From NCBI GenBank assembly GCA_044361595.1, contig JBIKIN010000018.1:1-64000 (forward strand): a stretch of DNA of 64,000 nt, written 5' to 3'. A program made the position numbers and the translations under genes. Position 1 is the stretch's first letter. Each line of letters begins with the position of its first letter. The notes beneath the pieces were generated by a model. The model saw nothing but the letters and a program-made list of their open reading frames with translations, had not been told where the DNA came from and did no database searches. The DNA comes from Pseudopedobacter sp044361595 (GTDB lineage: Bacteria > Bacteroidota > Bacteroidia > Sphingobacteriales > Sphingobacteriaceae). Shown here in pieces: positions 17,006-26,513 of the stretch.

Positions 17006-17824
17006 ATGGCTTATAATTTACTAATAGGAAAACGAGGAATTATTACCGGAGCACTAGACCAAAACTCTATTGCTTGGAAAGTAGCAGAAAAAGCACATGA
17101 AGAAGGTGCAACATTTGTATTAACCAATGCACCTATTGCAATGCGTATGGGCGAAATAAATGGCTTGGCAGAAAAAACTGAATCACAAATTGTGCCTGCC
17201 GACGCAACAAACATAGAAGATTTAACTCATTTGTTTACAAAATCACAAGAGATATTAGGAGGTAAAATTGACTTTGTTTTACATTCTATTGGAATGAGTG
17301 TAAACATTAGAAAGAAAATCCCTTATACAGAATCCAATTACGATTATTTCGCAAAAGGAATTGATGTATCTGCCATGTCTCTTCATAAAATGCTTGCAGT
17401 TGCTAAAAAACTAGACGCTATTAACGAAGGCGGTAGTGTTGTTGCACTAACTTATATGGCTGCGCAACGTACATATCCATTTTACACAGACATGGCTGAT
17501 ATAAAAGCCATGTTAGAGTCTATTGCAAGATCTTTTGGATACCATTACGGAGTTGATAAAAAAGTGCGCATTAATACGGTTTCACAATCGCCTACACGTA
17601 CAACAGCAGGTTCTGGAATTAAAGGTTTTGACAATTTTTATGATTTTGCCGATAAAATTTCGCCACTAGGTAATGCAGATGCCGAGTCATGTGCTGATTA
17701 TTGTATTACACTATTTTCTGATTTAACTAGAATGGTAACCATGCAAAACCTATTTCACGATGGTGGGTATTCCTCAACAGGAGTAAGCATGGATGTAATG
17801 GATAAAATTGGCGATAACCTTTAA
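17006..17824 (+). CDS. fabI: enoyl-[acyl-carrier-protein] reductase (NADH)
   Basis: Last reduction of the fatty-acid elongation cycle. 272 residues with a Rossmann start GKRGIITGALDQNSIAWKVA. The catalytic set is Tyr150, Tyr160 and Lys167 in TYMAAQRTYPFYTDMADIK (Y-x6-K). After that comes SQSPTRTTAGSGIKGF, the Bacteroidota form of the substrate loop, and FHDGGYSSTGVS at the C-terminus. A 73-bp gap and a weak AATATTTG element separate it from recN. A hairpin follows the stop. Confidence 0.95.
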   Translation: MAYNLLIGKRGIITGALDQNSIAWKVAEKAHEEGATFVLTNAPIAMRMGEINGLAEKTESQIVPADATNIEDLTHLFTKSQEILGGKIDFVLHSIGMSVNIRKKIPYTESNYDYFAKGIDVSAMSLHKMLAVAKKLDAINEGGSVVALTYMAAQRTYPFYTDMADIKAMLESIARSFGYHYGVDKKVRINTVSQSPTRTTAGSGIKGFDNFYDFADKISPLGNADAESCADYCITLFSDLTRMVTMQNLFHDGGYSSTGVSMDVMDKIGDNL

Positions 17825-17842
17825 AAGGTAATTCATATAAAA

Positions 17843-17880
17843 CAAAAGCTTCACAAAATCTAAATTTTGTGAGGCTTTTG
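17843..17880 (+). terminator. hairpin after fabI
   Basis: The arms 17843-17859 and 17864-17880 pair over 17 bp with one mismatch (CAAAAGC.TCACAAAAT / ATTTTGTGA.GCTTTTG). The T-rich 3' arm makes a plausible terminator, perhaps working for both convergent genes. Confidence 0.65.
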
Positions 17881-17898
17881 TAAATACTTATCTATGCT

Positions 17899-18303
17899 CT
17901 ATTGCTTCGAAGGTATTAGAATCAACTTTGCACTTATAGAGCCTGGAGGAGTTATAGTGCCAGACCCTGCAGAACTTTGAATTCTTAATTGTACTCTTTG
18001 ATTGGTAACCTCATAAGAATAAGATATGCCAAAATAAGTTTGCGGAACTGGTTCATAAACCCCATTTGCAAAAGAAACATAAGCCAAAATACCATCAGAA
18101 CTATTAATATAAATATCTGTATTCTGAAAAGTTAAATTTGCGGTGTAAGTCCTCCCACCATCGCTAGTTACCCAAGTATTTGCGTTTATGGTATAGTAAA
18201 TAGTTTGATTGGGTGTTTCATAATATTCATTAATCACTTTACGGCAACCACCAGATACTCCCAGTATCGATAGGCCCAAAAACAGAATCAAAAGCTTTCT
18301 CAT
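17899..18303 (-). CDS. small lipoprotein of unknown function
   Basis: 134 residues with a lipoprotein signal MRKLLILFLG..GVSGGC (Cys20). A beta-rich, Tyr/Thr/Asn-rich mature part follows with TPNQTIYYTINANTWV, GGRTYTANLTFQNTDIYI and a repeat of T/S-rich strands at the end. It resembles the many short uncharacterised Bacteroidota lipoproteins that form a single beta-domain. It is convergent with fabI and lies 165 bp downstream of clpC, separated by the clpC terminator. Confidence 0.65.
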   Translation of the reverse strand: MRKLLILFLGLSILGVSGGCRKVINEYYETPNQTIYYTINANTWVTSDGGRTYTANLTFQNTDIYINSSDGILAYVSFANGVYEPVPQTYFGISYSYEVTNQRVQLRIQSSAGSGTITPPGSISAKLILIPSKQ

Positions 18304-18411
18304 AATCTATCATATTAAAATGTTATACAGTTTTGAAAAAACTGCGTTTTAATTATTTATAAGACGATTGAAAATTACAAAAGGTTGCTTAATCAGTTTA
18401 ATAAAAAAAGC

Positions 18412-18449
18412 AATAAAAAAAGGCACTTGTAGTATTACAAATGCCTTTA
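18412..18449 (-). terminator. rho-independent terminator of clpC
   Basis: An interrupted stem, AAAGGCA.TTGTA against TACAA.TGCCTTT (about 18419-18448), followed on the minus strand by seven T. It lies 20 bp after the clpC stop. Confidence 0.75.
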
Positions 18450-18467
18450 TCCTTGAGTTTAAAATTA

Positions 18468-21008
18468 CTACTCTCCGCCTTCTTTTTCTTCCTCTTTCTT
18501 TTTCTTCTTTTTGGTTATTTTACCAACAATTTTTATCTCTTCTTTTTCTTTATCAAAGTCTACTTCCATTACATCACCTTCGCTTAACTCACCTTTTAAA
18601 ATTTCCTCAGCAATTGGGTCTTCTAAATATTTCTGAATAGCTCTTTTTAGTGGTCTTGCTCCAAAATTAGAGTCAAAACCCTTATCGGCAATATATTCCT
18701 TGGCGGCCTCAGTTAATTGAATATCATAACCTAAAGAATTTACTCTACCAAATAATGCTTTTAATTCAATATCAATTATTCTATAAATCTCTTCTTTAGC
18801 TAAAGAGTTAAAAACTATTACATCATCAACCCTATTTAAAAACTCTGGAGCAAATGCTTTCTTTAATGCACTTTCTATAACTGATCTGCTATGCGAATCT
18901 GATTGTTGAGCTTTAGCAGTAGTAGTAAAACCAACTCCTTGTCCAAAATCTTTTAACTGACGAGCACCAATATTAGAAGTCATAATTACAATGGTATTCC
19001 TAAAATCTACCTTACGTCCTAAAGAATCTGTCAATTGCCCTTCATCTAATACTTGTAACAATATATTAAATACATCTGGATGCGCTTTTTCAATCTCATC
19101 TAATAGTATTACAGCATAAGGTTTTCTTCTAACTTTTTCAGTTAATTGACCCCCTTCTTCGTAACCAACGTATCCTGGAGGCGCTCCAACCAATCTAGAT
19201 ACGGCAAATTTCTCCATATACTCACTCATATCAATTTGAATTAGTGAGTCATCGGTATCAAACATAAATCTTGCTAATTCTTTAGCTAATTCTGTTTTAC
19301 CAACACCAGTAGGGCCTAAGAAAATAAACGAACCAATTGGTTTTTTAGGATCTTTTAATCCTGCTCTAGTTCTTTGTATAGCTTTAGTTAATTTCTTAAT
19401 AGCATCATCCTGACCTATAATTTTCTCGTTAATTTTATCGAACATATTTAATAGCTTAACACTATCTGTTTGTCCAACTCTTTGCAACGGAATACCGGTC
19501 ATCATAGAAACAACTTCAGCAACATTATCTTCAGTTACTGTATATCTCTTACTTTTAGTTTCGGCTTCCCACTCTGTTTTAGCCTTTTCTAAATCTTCTA
19601 AAAGATTTTTTTCAGTATCTCTAAGTTTAGCAGCCTCTTCGTATTTCTGACTTTTAACAACTCTATTCTTTTCTATCTTAATTTGTTCAATTTTTTGCTC
19701 AATATCAATGATGGTTTGTGGAACATGGATATTAGTTAAATGAACTCTAGAACCAGCCTCATCTAAAGCATCAATTGCTTTATCAGGTAAAAACCTATCA
19801 GTAATATATCTAGTAGTTAAATTCACACAAGCATCAATTGCCTCGTCTGTATAAGTAACCCCATGATGATCCTCGTATTTATCTTTAATTTTATTTAAAA
19901 TCTCTTTAGTCTCTGCCGGAGTAGCAGGCTCAATCATAACTTTTTGAAATCTTCTATCTAAAGCACCGTCTTTCTCTATATACTGACGGTATTCATCTAA
20001 AGTAGTAGCACCTATACATTGAATTTCGCCCCTTGCCAATGCAGGTTTAAACATGTTAGAAGCGTCTAAAGAACCAGATGCACCTCCAGCACCTACAATA
20101 GTGTGTATTTCATCTATAAACAAAATAACATCAGGCGATTTTTCCAATTCGTTCATTACTGCTTTCATACGCTCTTCAAACTGCCCACGGTATTTTGTGC
20201 CGGCAACTAAAGAAGCTAAATCAAGCGTAACCACTCGTTTGTTAAATAAAACTCTAGAAACTTTACGTTGTACTATTCTTAAGGCCAAACCTTCTGCAAT
20301 GGCAGATTTACCCACGCCTGGCTCGCCAATTAAAATTGGGTTGTTCTTTTTTCTACGAGATAATATTTGCGATACCCTCTCAATTTCTTTCTCTCTACCT
20401 ACAATCGCATCTAACTTACCGTCTTCTGCCATTCTAGTTAGGTCTCTTCCAAAATTATCTAAAACAGGTGTTTTAGATTTAATATCAGAAACTTTCTTTG
20501 GTGCGCTAAAAGCATCATCGTCTTTAAAATCTTCCTCCCCAGCTGCAGAATTAGTAATATCATCTTTAAAACCAGATTTGTTGTTCTCAACATCTGCTTT
20601 AAAAATCTCGTAATTGATATTAAATTGAGCTAATATTTGAGAAGCTATGTTATCCTCTTCGCGTAATATAGAAAGCAACAAATGCTCTGTTCCTATAATA
20701 TCGCTTTTAAATATTTTAGCTTCTAAGTAAGTTATTTTTAAAACTTTTTCTGCTTGCTTAGTTAGTGGTATGTTCCCTAAATTAACAGTTGTTCCCGAGT
20801 TACCTCTAACCGCATCTTCAATTGCTTTTCTTAATTTACCAGTATCTACACTTAAAGATTTTAAAATCTTGATTGCCATACCATCCCCCTCTCTTATCAA
20901 CCCTAGCAAGAGGTGCTCTGTACCTATATAGTCGTGACCTAATCTTAAAGCCTCTTCTCTGCTGTAAGAAATTACGTCTTTAACCCTCGGTGAAAATTTT
21001 GCTTCCAT
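18468..21008 (-). CDS. clpC: ATP-dependent Clp protease ATP-binding subunit ClpC
   Basis: HSP100 unfoldase partner of ClpP. 846 residues: duplicated Clp N-domain (residues 1-150), first AAA+ module with GEPGVGKS at 228-235 and ILFIDEIHT, a UVR-type coiled-coil segment with KYEEAAKLRD (about 455), second AAA+ module with GPTGVGKT at about 566-573, and the ClpP-docking loop in FGQGVGF. The tail is a highly charged Lys/Glu stretch. The UVR segment and lack of a long M-domain distinguish it from ClpB. It reads leftwards from a 658-bp spacer shared with ettA. That spacer contains a 30-bp-spaced direct repeat (21193-21236) that may control it. Confidence 0.95.
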   Translation of the reverse strand: MEAKFSPRVKDVISYSREEALRLGHDYIGTEHLLLGLIREGDGMAIKILKSLSVDTGKLRKAIEDAVRGNSGTTVNLGNIPLTKQAEKVLKITYLEAKIFKSDIIGTEHLLLSILREEDNIASQILAQFNINYEIFKADVENNKSGFKDDITNSAAGEEDFKDDDAFSAPKKVSDIKSKTPVLDNFGRDLTRMAEDGKLDAIVGREKEIERVSQILSRRKKNNPILIGEPGVGKSAIAEGLALRIVQRKVSRVLFNKRVVTLDLASLVAGTKYRGQFEERMKAVMNELEKSPDVILFIDEIHTIVGAGGASGSLDASNMFKPALARGEIQCIGATTLDEYRQYIEKDGALDRRFQKVMIEPATPAETKEILNKIKDKYEDHHGVTYTDEAIDACVNLTTRYITDRFLPDKAIDALDEAGSRVHLTNIHVPQTIIDIEQKIEQIKIEKNRVVKSQKYEEAAKLRDTEKNLLEDLEKAKTEWEAETKSKRYTVTEDNVAEVVSMMTGIPLQRVGQTDSVKLLNMFDKINEKIIGQDDAIKKLTKAIQRTRAGLKDPKKPIGSFIFLGPTGVGKTELAKELARFMFDTDDSLIQIDMSEYMEKFAVSRLVGAPPGYVGYEEGGQLTEKVRRKPYAVILLDEIEKAHPDVFNILLQVLDEGQLTDSLGRKVDFRNTIVIMTSNIGARQLKDFGQGVGFTTTAKAQQSDSHSRSVIESALKKAFAPEFLNRVDDVIVFNSLAKEEIYRIIDIELKALFGRVNSLGYDIQLTEAAKEYIADKGFDSNFGARPLKRAIQKYLEDPIAEEILKGELSEGDVMEVDFDKEKEEIKIVGKITKKKKKKEEEKEGGE

Positions 21009-21192
21009 AATAAAACCTTTCTTATAAAGTGTTCAACGTCCTAAAGTATTAAATAGTTTTCTAAACTTACCCGCAACCTTCATGTGTATTTATCAACAAT
21101 ATGTCCAAAAGGGTGGAAAACGCTACTTTATAAACAACCAGCTGATAATTTACTATTTCCTGACCAAAAAAATAAATTTAAAATAAATTGTT

Positions 21193-21236
21193 TGCAAAAA
21201 TGACAGTTGCGGAACTACTTTACGGCAAAATGGCAG
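21193..21236. repeat. pair of 14-bp direct repeats upstream of clpC
   Basis: TGCAAAAATGACAG (21193-21206) and CGGCAAAATGGCAG (21223-21236) match in 11 of 14 positions and start exactly 30 bp apart, about three helical turns. They are about 185-230 bp upstream of the clpC start. The spacing suggests two bound copies of a regulator, but no binding protein is known to me for this motif. Confidence 0.4.
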
Positions 21237-21346
21237 GGCTGCATACTGAATGAATTGGAGAATAAGTGAAGGACTGAATTGTTGATGGAATTAAATGGAG
21301 AATGATTAAATGATTTATAGAATTGTAAAATAATCTACACTGACAT

Positions 21347-21566
21347 TTGAATAATATGGGCATAGCCCCGCAAAAAAGTGGCGCCGGGCTGTACAATATA
21401 GTCCCAATGAAAAATCGGGAGCTGCCGTTTCCATCCCTTAAGCAGCAGAGCGGATCTTTGGGTTTTCGCGTTAGGGATAGAAACAAAAGCTTTCTTTATC
21501 ATCCTTGGCGGAGTGGAAGGATAAGACAAAAAAATACAGAACGTAGCCCGCTCCAAGCCTAAGCTA
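21347..21566. repeat. GC-rich intergenic repeat element
   Basis: A block clearly richer in G+C than its surroundings, starting near ATGGGCATAGCCCCGCAAAA and containing several small inverted repeats. Its first 45 bp resemble 50129-50175 (CCCCGCAAAAAA..GGCG..GG, then CT.TAC). This type of element recurs between genes in Sphingobacteriaceae. I treat the short open frames inside it as chance. It lies in the 658-bp gap 21009-21666 between divergent clpC and ettA, which otherwise holds only the direct repeats and a weak -7 box (CATATTTG, near 21641). Confidence 0.55.
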
Positions 21567-21666
21567 TAAGGGAAAACCCAATTAAATATTCAATAAATAA
21601 CCATCTTCAATTATATTTCAATGTGCTTAATGATTTTCTCATATTTGCATTTCCAAAAAATTAAAC

Positions 21667-23346
21667 ATGGCAGACGAAAAAATTATATTTTCTATGGCTG
21701 GAGTAAACAAGATTTACCCACCACAAAAACAAGTTTTAAAAAATATATACTTATCCTTTTTTTATGGCGCTAAAATTGGTGTTATCGGTTTAAATGGATC
21801 TGGAAAATCATCAGTTTTAAAAATTATTGCTGGTTTAGACAAGGCCTACCAAGGCGAAGTAGTATTTGCGCCAGGTTATACCGTAGGATACTTAGCCCAA
21901 GAGCCAGAGTTAGACCCTACAAAAACTGTAAAAGAAATTGTTGAAGAAGGCGCAAAAGCCATTACAGATATTTTGCAAGAATACGAAGAGATAAACGAAA
22001 AATTTGGTTTACCAGAGTATTACGAAGATGGCGATAAAATGGAAAAGTTAATGAACCGACAAGGTGAATTGCAAGACCAAATAGACGCTGTTGATGGCTG
22101 GGGACTAGATGCACAATTAGAAAGAGCAATGGACGCTTTGCGTTGTCCAGATCCAGAAACTTCAGTAGCAAATTTATCAGGAGGGGAAAAAAGACGTATT
22201 GCGCTTTGTCGTTTATTAATCCAACAACCCGATGTTTTATTATTAGATGAGCCTACCAACCACTTAGATGCGGAGTCTATTGATTGGTTAGAGCAACATT
22301 TAAAACAATACGCAGGCACTGTTATTGCCGTTACCCACGATAGGTATTTCTTAGATAATGTTGCCGGCTGGATTTTAGAATTAGACCGTGGCGAAGGTTT
22401 ACCATGGAAAGGAAATTACAGCAGCTGGTTAGATCAAAAAGCAAAACGCTTGGCGCAAGAAGAAAAAACAGAAAGTAAGCGTCAGAAAACTTTAGAGCGT
22501 GAGTTAGAATGGAGTAAAATGGCACCAAAAGCTCGTCACGCTAAATCTAAAGCTCGTTTATCTAATTACGAAAAATTAGCTTCAGAAGAAACTAAAGAAA
22601 GAGAAGAAAGATTAGAACTTTTTATTCCGCCAGGACCAAGATTGGGAAATGTGGTTATAGAAGCAACCAATGTGACCAAAGCCTTTGGCGATAAAGTTTT
22701 GTTTGATAACTTAAATTTCTCGCTCCCACCTGCGGGTATTGTAGGAATAATTGGCCCTAACGGCGCTGGAAAAACCACTTTATTTAGGTTAATCACTGGC
22801 CAAGACCAGCCAGATAACGGAACCTTTAGAGTAGGCGATACAGTGAAATTAGGTTATGTAGATCAAAGCCACGATGATTTAGACCCTAACAAATCTGTTT
22901 GGGAAAACGTTACCGGAGGATTAGAGAATATACCAGTAGGAAACCGAGTAATTAACTCTAGAGCCTATGTTTCTAAGTTTAACTTTAACGGAGCAGACCA
23001 ACAAAAGAAAGTAGGTGTATTATCTGGAGGTGAGCGAAACCGTGTTCATTTGGCAATTACTTTAAAGGAAGGTAGCAATGTTCTTTTATTAGATGAGCCA
23101 ACTAATGATATCGACGTAAACACCTTAAGAGCTTTAGAAGAAGCCTTAGAAGATTTTGGTGGTTGCGCTGTTATTATTTCTCACGATAGATGGTTTTTAG
23201 ACCGTATTTGCACCCATATTTTAGCCTTTGAAGGCGATTCTCAAGTTTACTTTTTTGAAGGAAACTATTCTGATTATGAAGAAAACCGTAAGAAACGTTT
23301 AGGTGATGTAGCGCCGAAGCGTATTAAGTATAGAAAATTGGTTTAA
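21667..23346 (+). CDS. ettA: energy-dependent translational throttle protein EttA (ABC-F)
   Basis: 559 residues of a soluble twin-ABC protein that binds the ribosomal E-site and gates elongation. ABC1 has Walker A GLNGSGKS at 41-48, signature LSGGEKRRIAL and Walker B LLLDEPTNHLD. The arm and linker follow with RGEGLPWKGNYSSWLDQK and a basic coiled region. ABC2 has GPNGAGKT, LSGGERNRVHLA and LLLDEPTNDID. It has no membrane domain. The length equals E. coli EttA (555). Confidence 0.95.
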   Translation: MADEKIIFSMAGVNKIYPPQKQVLKNIYLSFFYGAKIGVIGLNGSGKSSVLKIIAGLDKAYQGEVVFAPGYTVGYLAQEPELDPTKTVKEIVEEGAKAITDILQEYEEINEKFGLPEYYEDGDKMEKLMNRQGELQDQIDAVDGWGLDAQLERAMDALRCPDPETSVANLSGGEKRRIALCRLLIQQPDVLLLDEPTNHLDAESIDWLEQHLKQYAGTVIAVTHDRYFLDNVAGWILELDRGEGLPWKGNYSSWLDQKAKRLAQEEKTESKRQKTLERELEWSKMAPKARHAKSKARLSNYEKLASEETKEREERLELFIPPGPRLGNVVIEATNVTKAFGDKVLFDNLNFSLPPAGIVGIIGPNGAGKTTLFRLITGQDQPDNGTFRVGDTVKLGYVDQSHDDLDPNKSVWENVTGGLENIPVGNRVINSRAYVSKFNFNGADQQKKVGVLSGGERNRVHLAITLKEGSNVLLLDEPTNDIDVNTLRALEEALEDFGGCAVIISHDRWFLDRICTHILAFEGDSQVYFFEGNYSDYEENRKKRLGDVAPKRIKYRKLV

Positions 23347-23782
23347 ACAGTAACTTCTACCATTAATTTGAAGAGGAGAGTTGATAATTCTCTGCTATAA
23401 AGAGGTCATTTTAATTAATATAATAGTCTATAGCAGATTTAAATTCAAATCTCCTTTTTATTGGTTTGGAAACAAAAAGCAATGAGAAATCCTTGAAACG
23501 CATATTAGAAAATAGCAAGAAACTACCAACTGCAAACAATAGGTTTAAAAAATTGCGGGGTTAAGTACTATTAATCTCTTAATCGATTTTTATTACCTCC
23601 GTCGCTGGTTGAAAGAGATTAATCCAAGTAATTCAACAAATTCTTAAGGCACAAACAGATTTAAATCCATAAAATAAATACTTTTGCTAGGTAGAAATAA
23701 AATAAATACTTAAAAGAAGTTGTATAATATATACACCTTTAGTGCGGATACTTATAGTTTAAAATAGATTTATTTAGATAAA
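23347..23782. other. spacer between ettA and the GH105 gene
   Basis: 436 bp with no supported gene. One perfect 11-bp inverted repeat is visible, ATTAATCTCTT (23570-23580) against AAGAGATTAAT (23613-23623), with a GC-richer 32-nt loop. There is no T-run after it. I see no full -33/-7 promoter for the downstream gene. Confidence 0.5.
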
Positions 23783-24931
23783 ATGAAAAAAAGCACCTAT
23801 TTGAAGGATTTAATATTATTTGGATTATTATCCATAATATGCTCATGTTCTCCATCATTAAAAATTGAGGCAACAAAAAAAATTATAAAAGTCAATAATA
23901 AATGGCAATCAGAAAACGATGTTTTAAAACAGAATTCTTTCTGGCATCCGGCAACATATCACATTGGTAATTTAGAAGCTTATCGAATCATCAAAGACAG
24001 AAAATACCTCGAATACACCATAAAATGGGCAGAAAATAATCAATGGTCGGGTGCAAAATCAAAGGATCCTCAAAATTGGAAATTCTCTTACGGAGAAAAA
24101 GATAATTATGTATTATTTGGCGATTGGCAAGCTTGTTTTCAAATTTACATAGATTTATACAAAATAAGCCCAGAAGAGTTTAAAATAAGTAGAGCAAAAG
24201 AAGTGATGGGCTATCAAATAAAAACCAATGAAAATAAATACTGGTGGTGGATTGATGGTCTTTTCATGGTGATGCCTGTAATGCCTAGAATGTATGAGTT
24301 AACCAAAGATGAAACTTACCTTAAAAAATTGCATGAATATTACAGCTTTACTTTAAAAGAGGTTTACGACCAAGAGACAGGTCTATTATATCGTGACGCT
24401 AAATACATCTATCCTAATCATAAAACTAAAAATGGGATTAAAGATTTTTGGGCAAGAGGAAACGGATGGGTTTTTGCAGCTTTAGCCCGAACATTGGATA
24501 AGTTGCCAAAAACAGATGCTCATTACAACGATTATGTACAAGTTTTTACTAAAATGGCCGAAACTCTTAAAAAAACTCAACAAAAAGAGGGGTATTGGAC
24601 AAGAAGTATTTTAGACCCTGAACAAGCTCCCGGACCAGAAACTAGTGGAACATCATTTTTTACTTATGGAATGTTATGGGGAATAAATAATAAAATACTC
24701 AATAAAGATAGTTTTGCCCCTGTAGCTTTAAATGGATGGAAATATCTAAGCCAAACAGCTGTGCAAAAAGATGGTACTCTTGGCTATATTCAACCCATTG
24801 GAGAACGGGCCATACCCGGACAAATAGTTAATGCCAATTCTACTGCTGATTTTGGAGTTGGAGCTTTTTTACTTGCTGCAACAGAGTTGATAAGATATAG
24901 CCATAATGTTAAAACAAACTTAATTAATTAA
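23783..24931 (+). CDS. glycoside hydrolase family 88/105 lipoprotein (unsaturated uronyl hydrolase type)
   Basis: 382 residues with a lipoprotein-like signal (LLSIICSCSPS, Cys20 or Cys22). The (alpha/alpha)6-barrel is of the GH88/GH105 class, which removes unsaturated uronic acid or rhamnogalacturonyl groups left by polysaccharide lyases. The motifs HPATYHIGNLEAY, NKYWWWIDGLFMVMP and DFWARGNGWVFAAL match GH105-type enzymes. It stands alone without a SusCD pair or lyase nearby, so its polysaccharide is not deducible. Its stop is directly followed by the S41 protease remnant. Confidence 0.8.
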   Translation: MKKSTYLKDLILFGLLSIICSCSPSLKIEATKKIIKVNNKWQSENDVLKQNSFWHPATYHIGNLEAYRIIKDRKYLEYTIKWAENNQWSGAKSKDPQNWKFSYGEKDNYVLFGDWQACFQIYIDLYKISPEEFKISRAKEVMGYQIKTNENKYWWWIDGLFMVMPVMPRMYELTKDETYLKKLHEYYSFTLKEVYDQETGLLYRDAKYIYPNHKTKNGIKDFWARGNGWVFAALARTLDKLPKTDAHYNDYVQVFTKMAETLKKTQQKEGYWTRSILDPEQAPGPETSGTSFFTYGMLWGINNKILNKDSFAPVALNGWKYLSQTAVQKDGTLGYIQPIGERAIPGQIVNANSTADFGVGAFLLAATELIRYSHNVKTNLIN

Positions 24932-24932
24932 T

Positions 24933-25201
24933 GCAAAAACCAGTAGCAGCAGAGAAATGACAGCCATATCTTTCATTAGAAAGAACAATGTGAAAATTTT
25001 TGAACAACAAAGTGGAGGCTCAGTACAGGGAATGTGACTTGTAGTTTACCTAACGGTAAAAGTTTAGTTTTGGCAGCCAACTATGCTACTTATAGAAATC
25101 AAAAAAAATATTTTAAAGGTATTACTCCTGATGTAATTGTGCCACAATCAAAAGAAAATAAAACCGAAACTTTGGAGGAGCCTATCAATTGGATTAATTA
25201 A
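24933..25201 (+). pseudogene. 3' remnant of an S41-family C-terminal processing peptidase
   Basis: Straight after the GH105 stop the frame reads ..TSSSREMTAISFI.., then IFEQQSGGSVQG, which corresponds to the catalytic serine region and following strand of S41 peptidases (tASSgEmtAiaF.. / GE.TGG). A one-base deletion near 25030 shifts the frame, after which NVTCSLPNGKSLVLAANY and YFKGITPDVIV..S follow, ending at TAA 25199-25201. Everything upstream of the active-site serine is missing. About 88 residues remain. It is convergent with hipA, 7 bp away. Confidence 0.75.
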
Positions 25202-25208
25202 CTTAAAA

Positions 25209-26513
25209 TTATAAAGTATGTAAATTCTTTTGAATCAATTGTTTTAAATCTTCCCTTACTTCTACTTTACTAGCAAATTGAATCCAAGTTTTTACTACAT
25301 CGTTCACTTCGTCAATAATTTTAGAACCTTTTTTAATATTATTTGCTATTGCGATAGTCATTAAATCTTCTTTGTTAATATTACGATACTTTCCATTTAC
25401 GCTTAAAGTTTGCTGATTTACCCAAACGTTGTCTGGGTCGTAGGCAAAGCAAACATCATAAGCCGGTGCTAACTTCCATTTTTCATCTTTCTTCAACATA
25501 AATGAAAAGTTTTTGGTATGATCATCGCAATTGGTTGCTAATACATTAAAAACCATTCTTCTAAACATTTCCTCTGCCTCTGGATAAGTTAATCGCAATA
25601 ATCGCATGGTTTGGTAAACCTGCTCGTAGCTGTAAGCAAACAAATTATTATAATCAAAATGGTTAATACCACAAAGCGTTTGTATGTGATGCTTGATATT
25701 ATTTACTTCCCGATCAAAGCGTTTAGTCATAAAATGTGCTCTATTCCCTTCTTCCAGTAATTTACAGTCAGACATTTCAATACCACATTCCTTTGCCATT
25801 ATATAATAGGCGTATTCTACCCTTCCCCATCCGCTACTTTCTCCAAACTGTGCATCATAAACTCCATCTAATTTAATTAACCAATGTTCAAATCCCTCGG
25901 GAACATTAGTTTGTCCCGACCGTACTTCACCTGTTTCTTCGTTATAAGCAATCACAGCCTTTGGTCTTGCTCCACCCGCAGAAGTTCCAATTTTTAATAT
26001 TTGCGTCAAGGCTTTCTCATCATCATCACTTAAATTAGTTTCAAATGCTTCTTTATCAGAAAGCAACCTTTGCGCAACATTAACTAAACTATCTAATTGT
26101 ATAACAAATGTTTGCTTATTTGCTGGCACTTGAGCAGGGATAAATTCTAATGCCCCCATTGCCCTAGAACCAATAAAACACAATTGTTCTACTGGGTTCA
26201 TACTGTTAATTGCCCTACCCTGTTGCGCTAACCAAATATTAATAAGCTGATTTCCGTATCTATCGGGTAAAACATCGGCAAGCAACCCTGGTAAACCTCT
26301 AAAAGTATCTACAGTATCGTTTTTCCCTTTTCTTAATTCAGGAAAATTATAAACTCTAGCTCCATTGGCAATAGGCATCTTTAATGGAGATAAATCCCAG
26401 TTCGTTTTTAAAAATTCTGGTGCATATTCAAAACTGGCTAATTGCTGTTCATCATTCCATTTTACAGCACCAACCAAGGTTCCCCAAATTTTAACTTCAG
26501 CTACATCTACCAT
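25209..26513 (-). CDS. hipA: HipA-type serine/threonine kinase toxin
   Basis: Toxin of a type II module. Known HipA proteins phosphorylate glutamyl-tRNA synthetase and cause dormancy. The 434 residues match the usual length. The N-terminal subdomain has VGAVKWNDEQQLASFEY and FRGLPGLLADVLPDRYGN. The glycine-rich loop is GTSAGGARPKAVIAY. The kinase lobe has the catalytic TNCDDHTKNFSF (about 326-337) and LAPAYDVCFA for metal binding. It overlaps the upstream hipB by 7 bp, so both are made from one mRNA. All catalytic residues appear present. Confidence 0.9.
   Translation of the reverse strand: MVDVAEVKIWGTLVGAVKWNDEQQLASFEYAPEFLKTNWDLSPLKMPIANGARVYNFPELRKGKNDTVDTFRGLPGLLADVLPDRYGNQLINIWLAQQGRAINSMNPVEQLCFIGSRAMGALEFIPAQVPANKQTFVIQLDSLVNVAQRLLSDKEAFETNLSDDDEKALTQILKIGTSAGGARPKAVIAYNEETGEVRSGQTNVPEGFEHWLIKLDGVYDAQFGESSGWGRVEYAYYIMAKECGIEMSDCKLLEEGNRAHFMTKRFDREVNNIKHHIQTLCGINHFDYNNLFAYSYEQVYQTMRLLRLTYPEAEEMFRRMVFNVLATNCDDHTKNFSFMLKKDEKWKLAPAYDVCFAYDPDNVWVNQQTLSVNGKYRNINKEDLMTIAIANNIKKGSKIIDEVNDVVKTWIQFASKVEVREDLKQLIQKNLHTL

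Noticed and set aside
21220..21562. Three overlapping small ORFs between clpC and ettA
   Set aside because: They run on both strands through a GC-rich repeat element and show no protein-like features.
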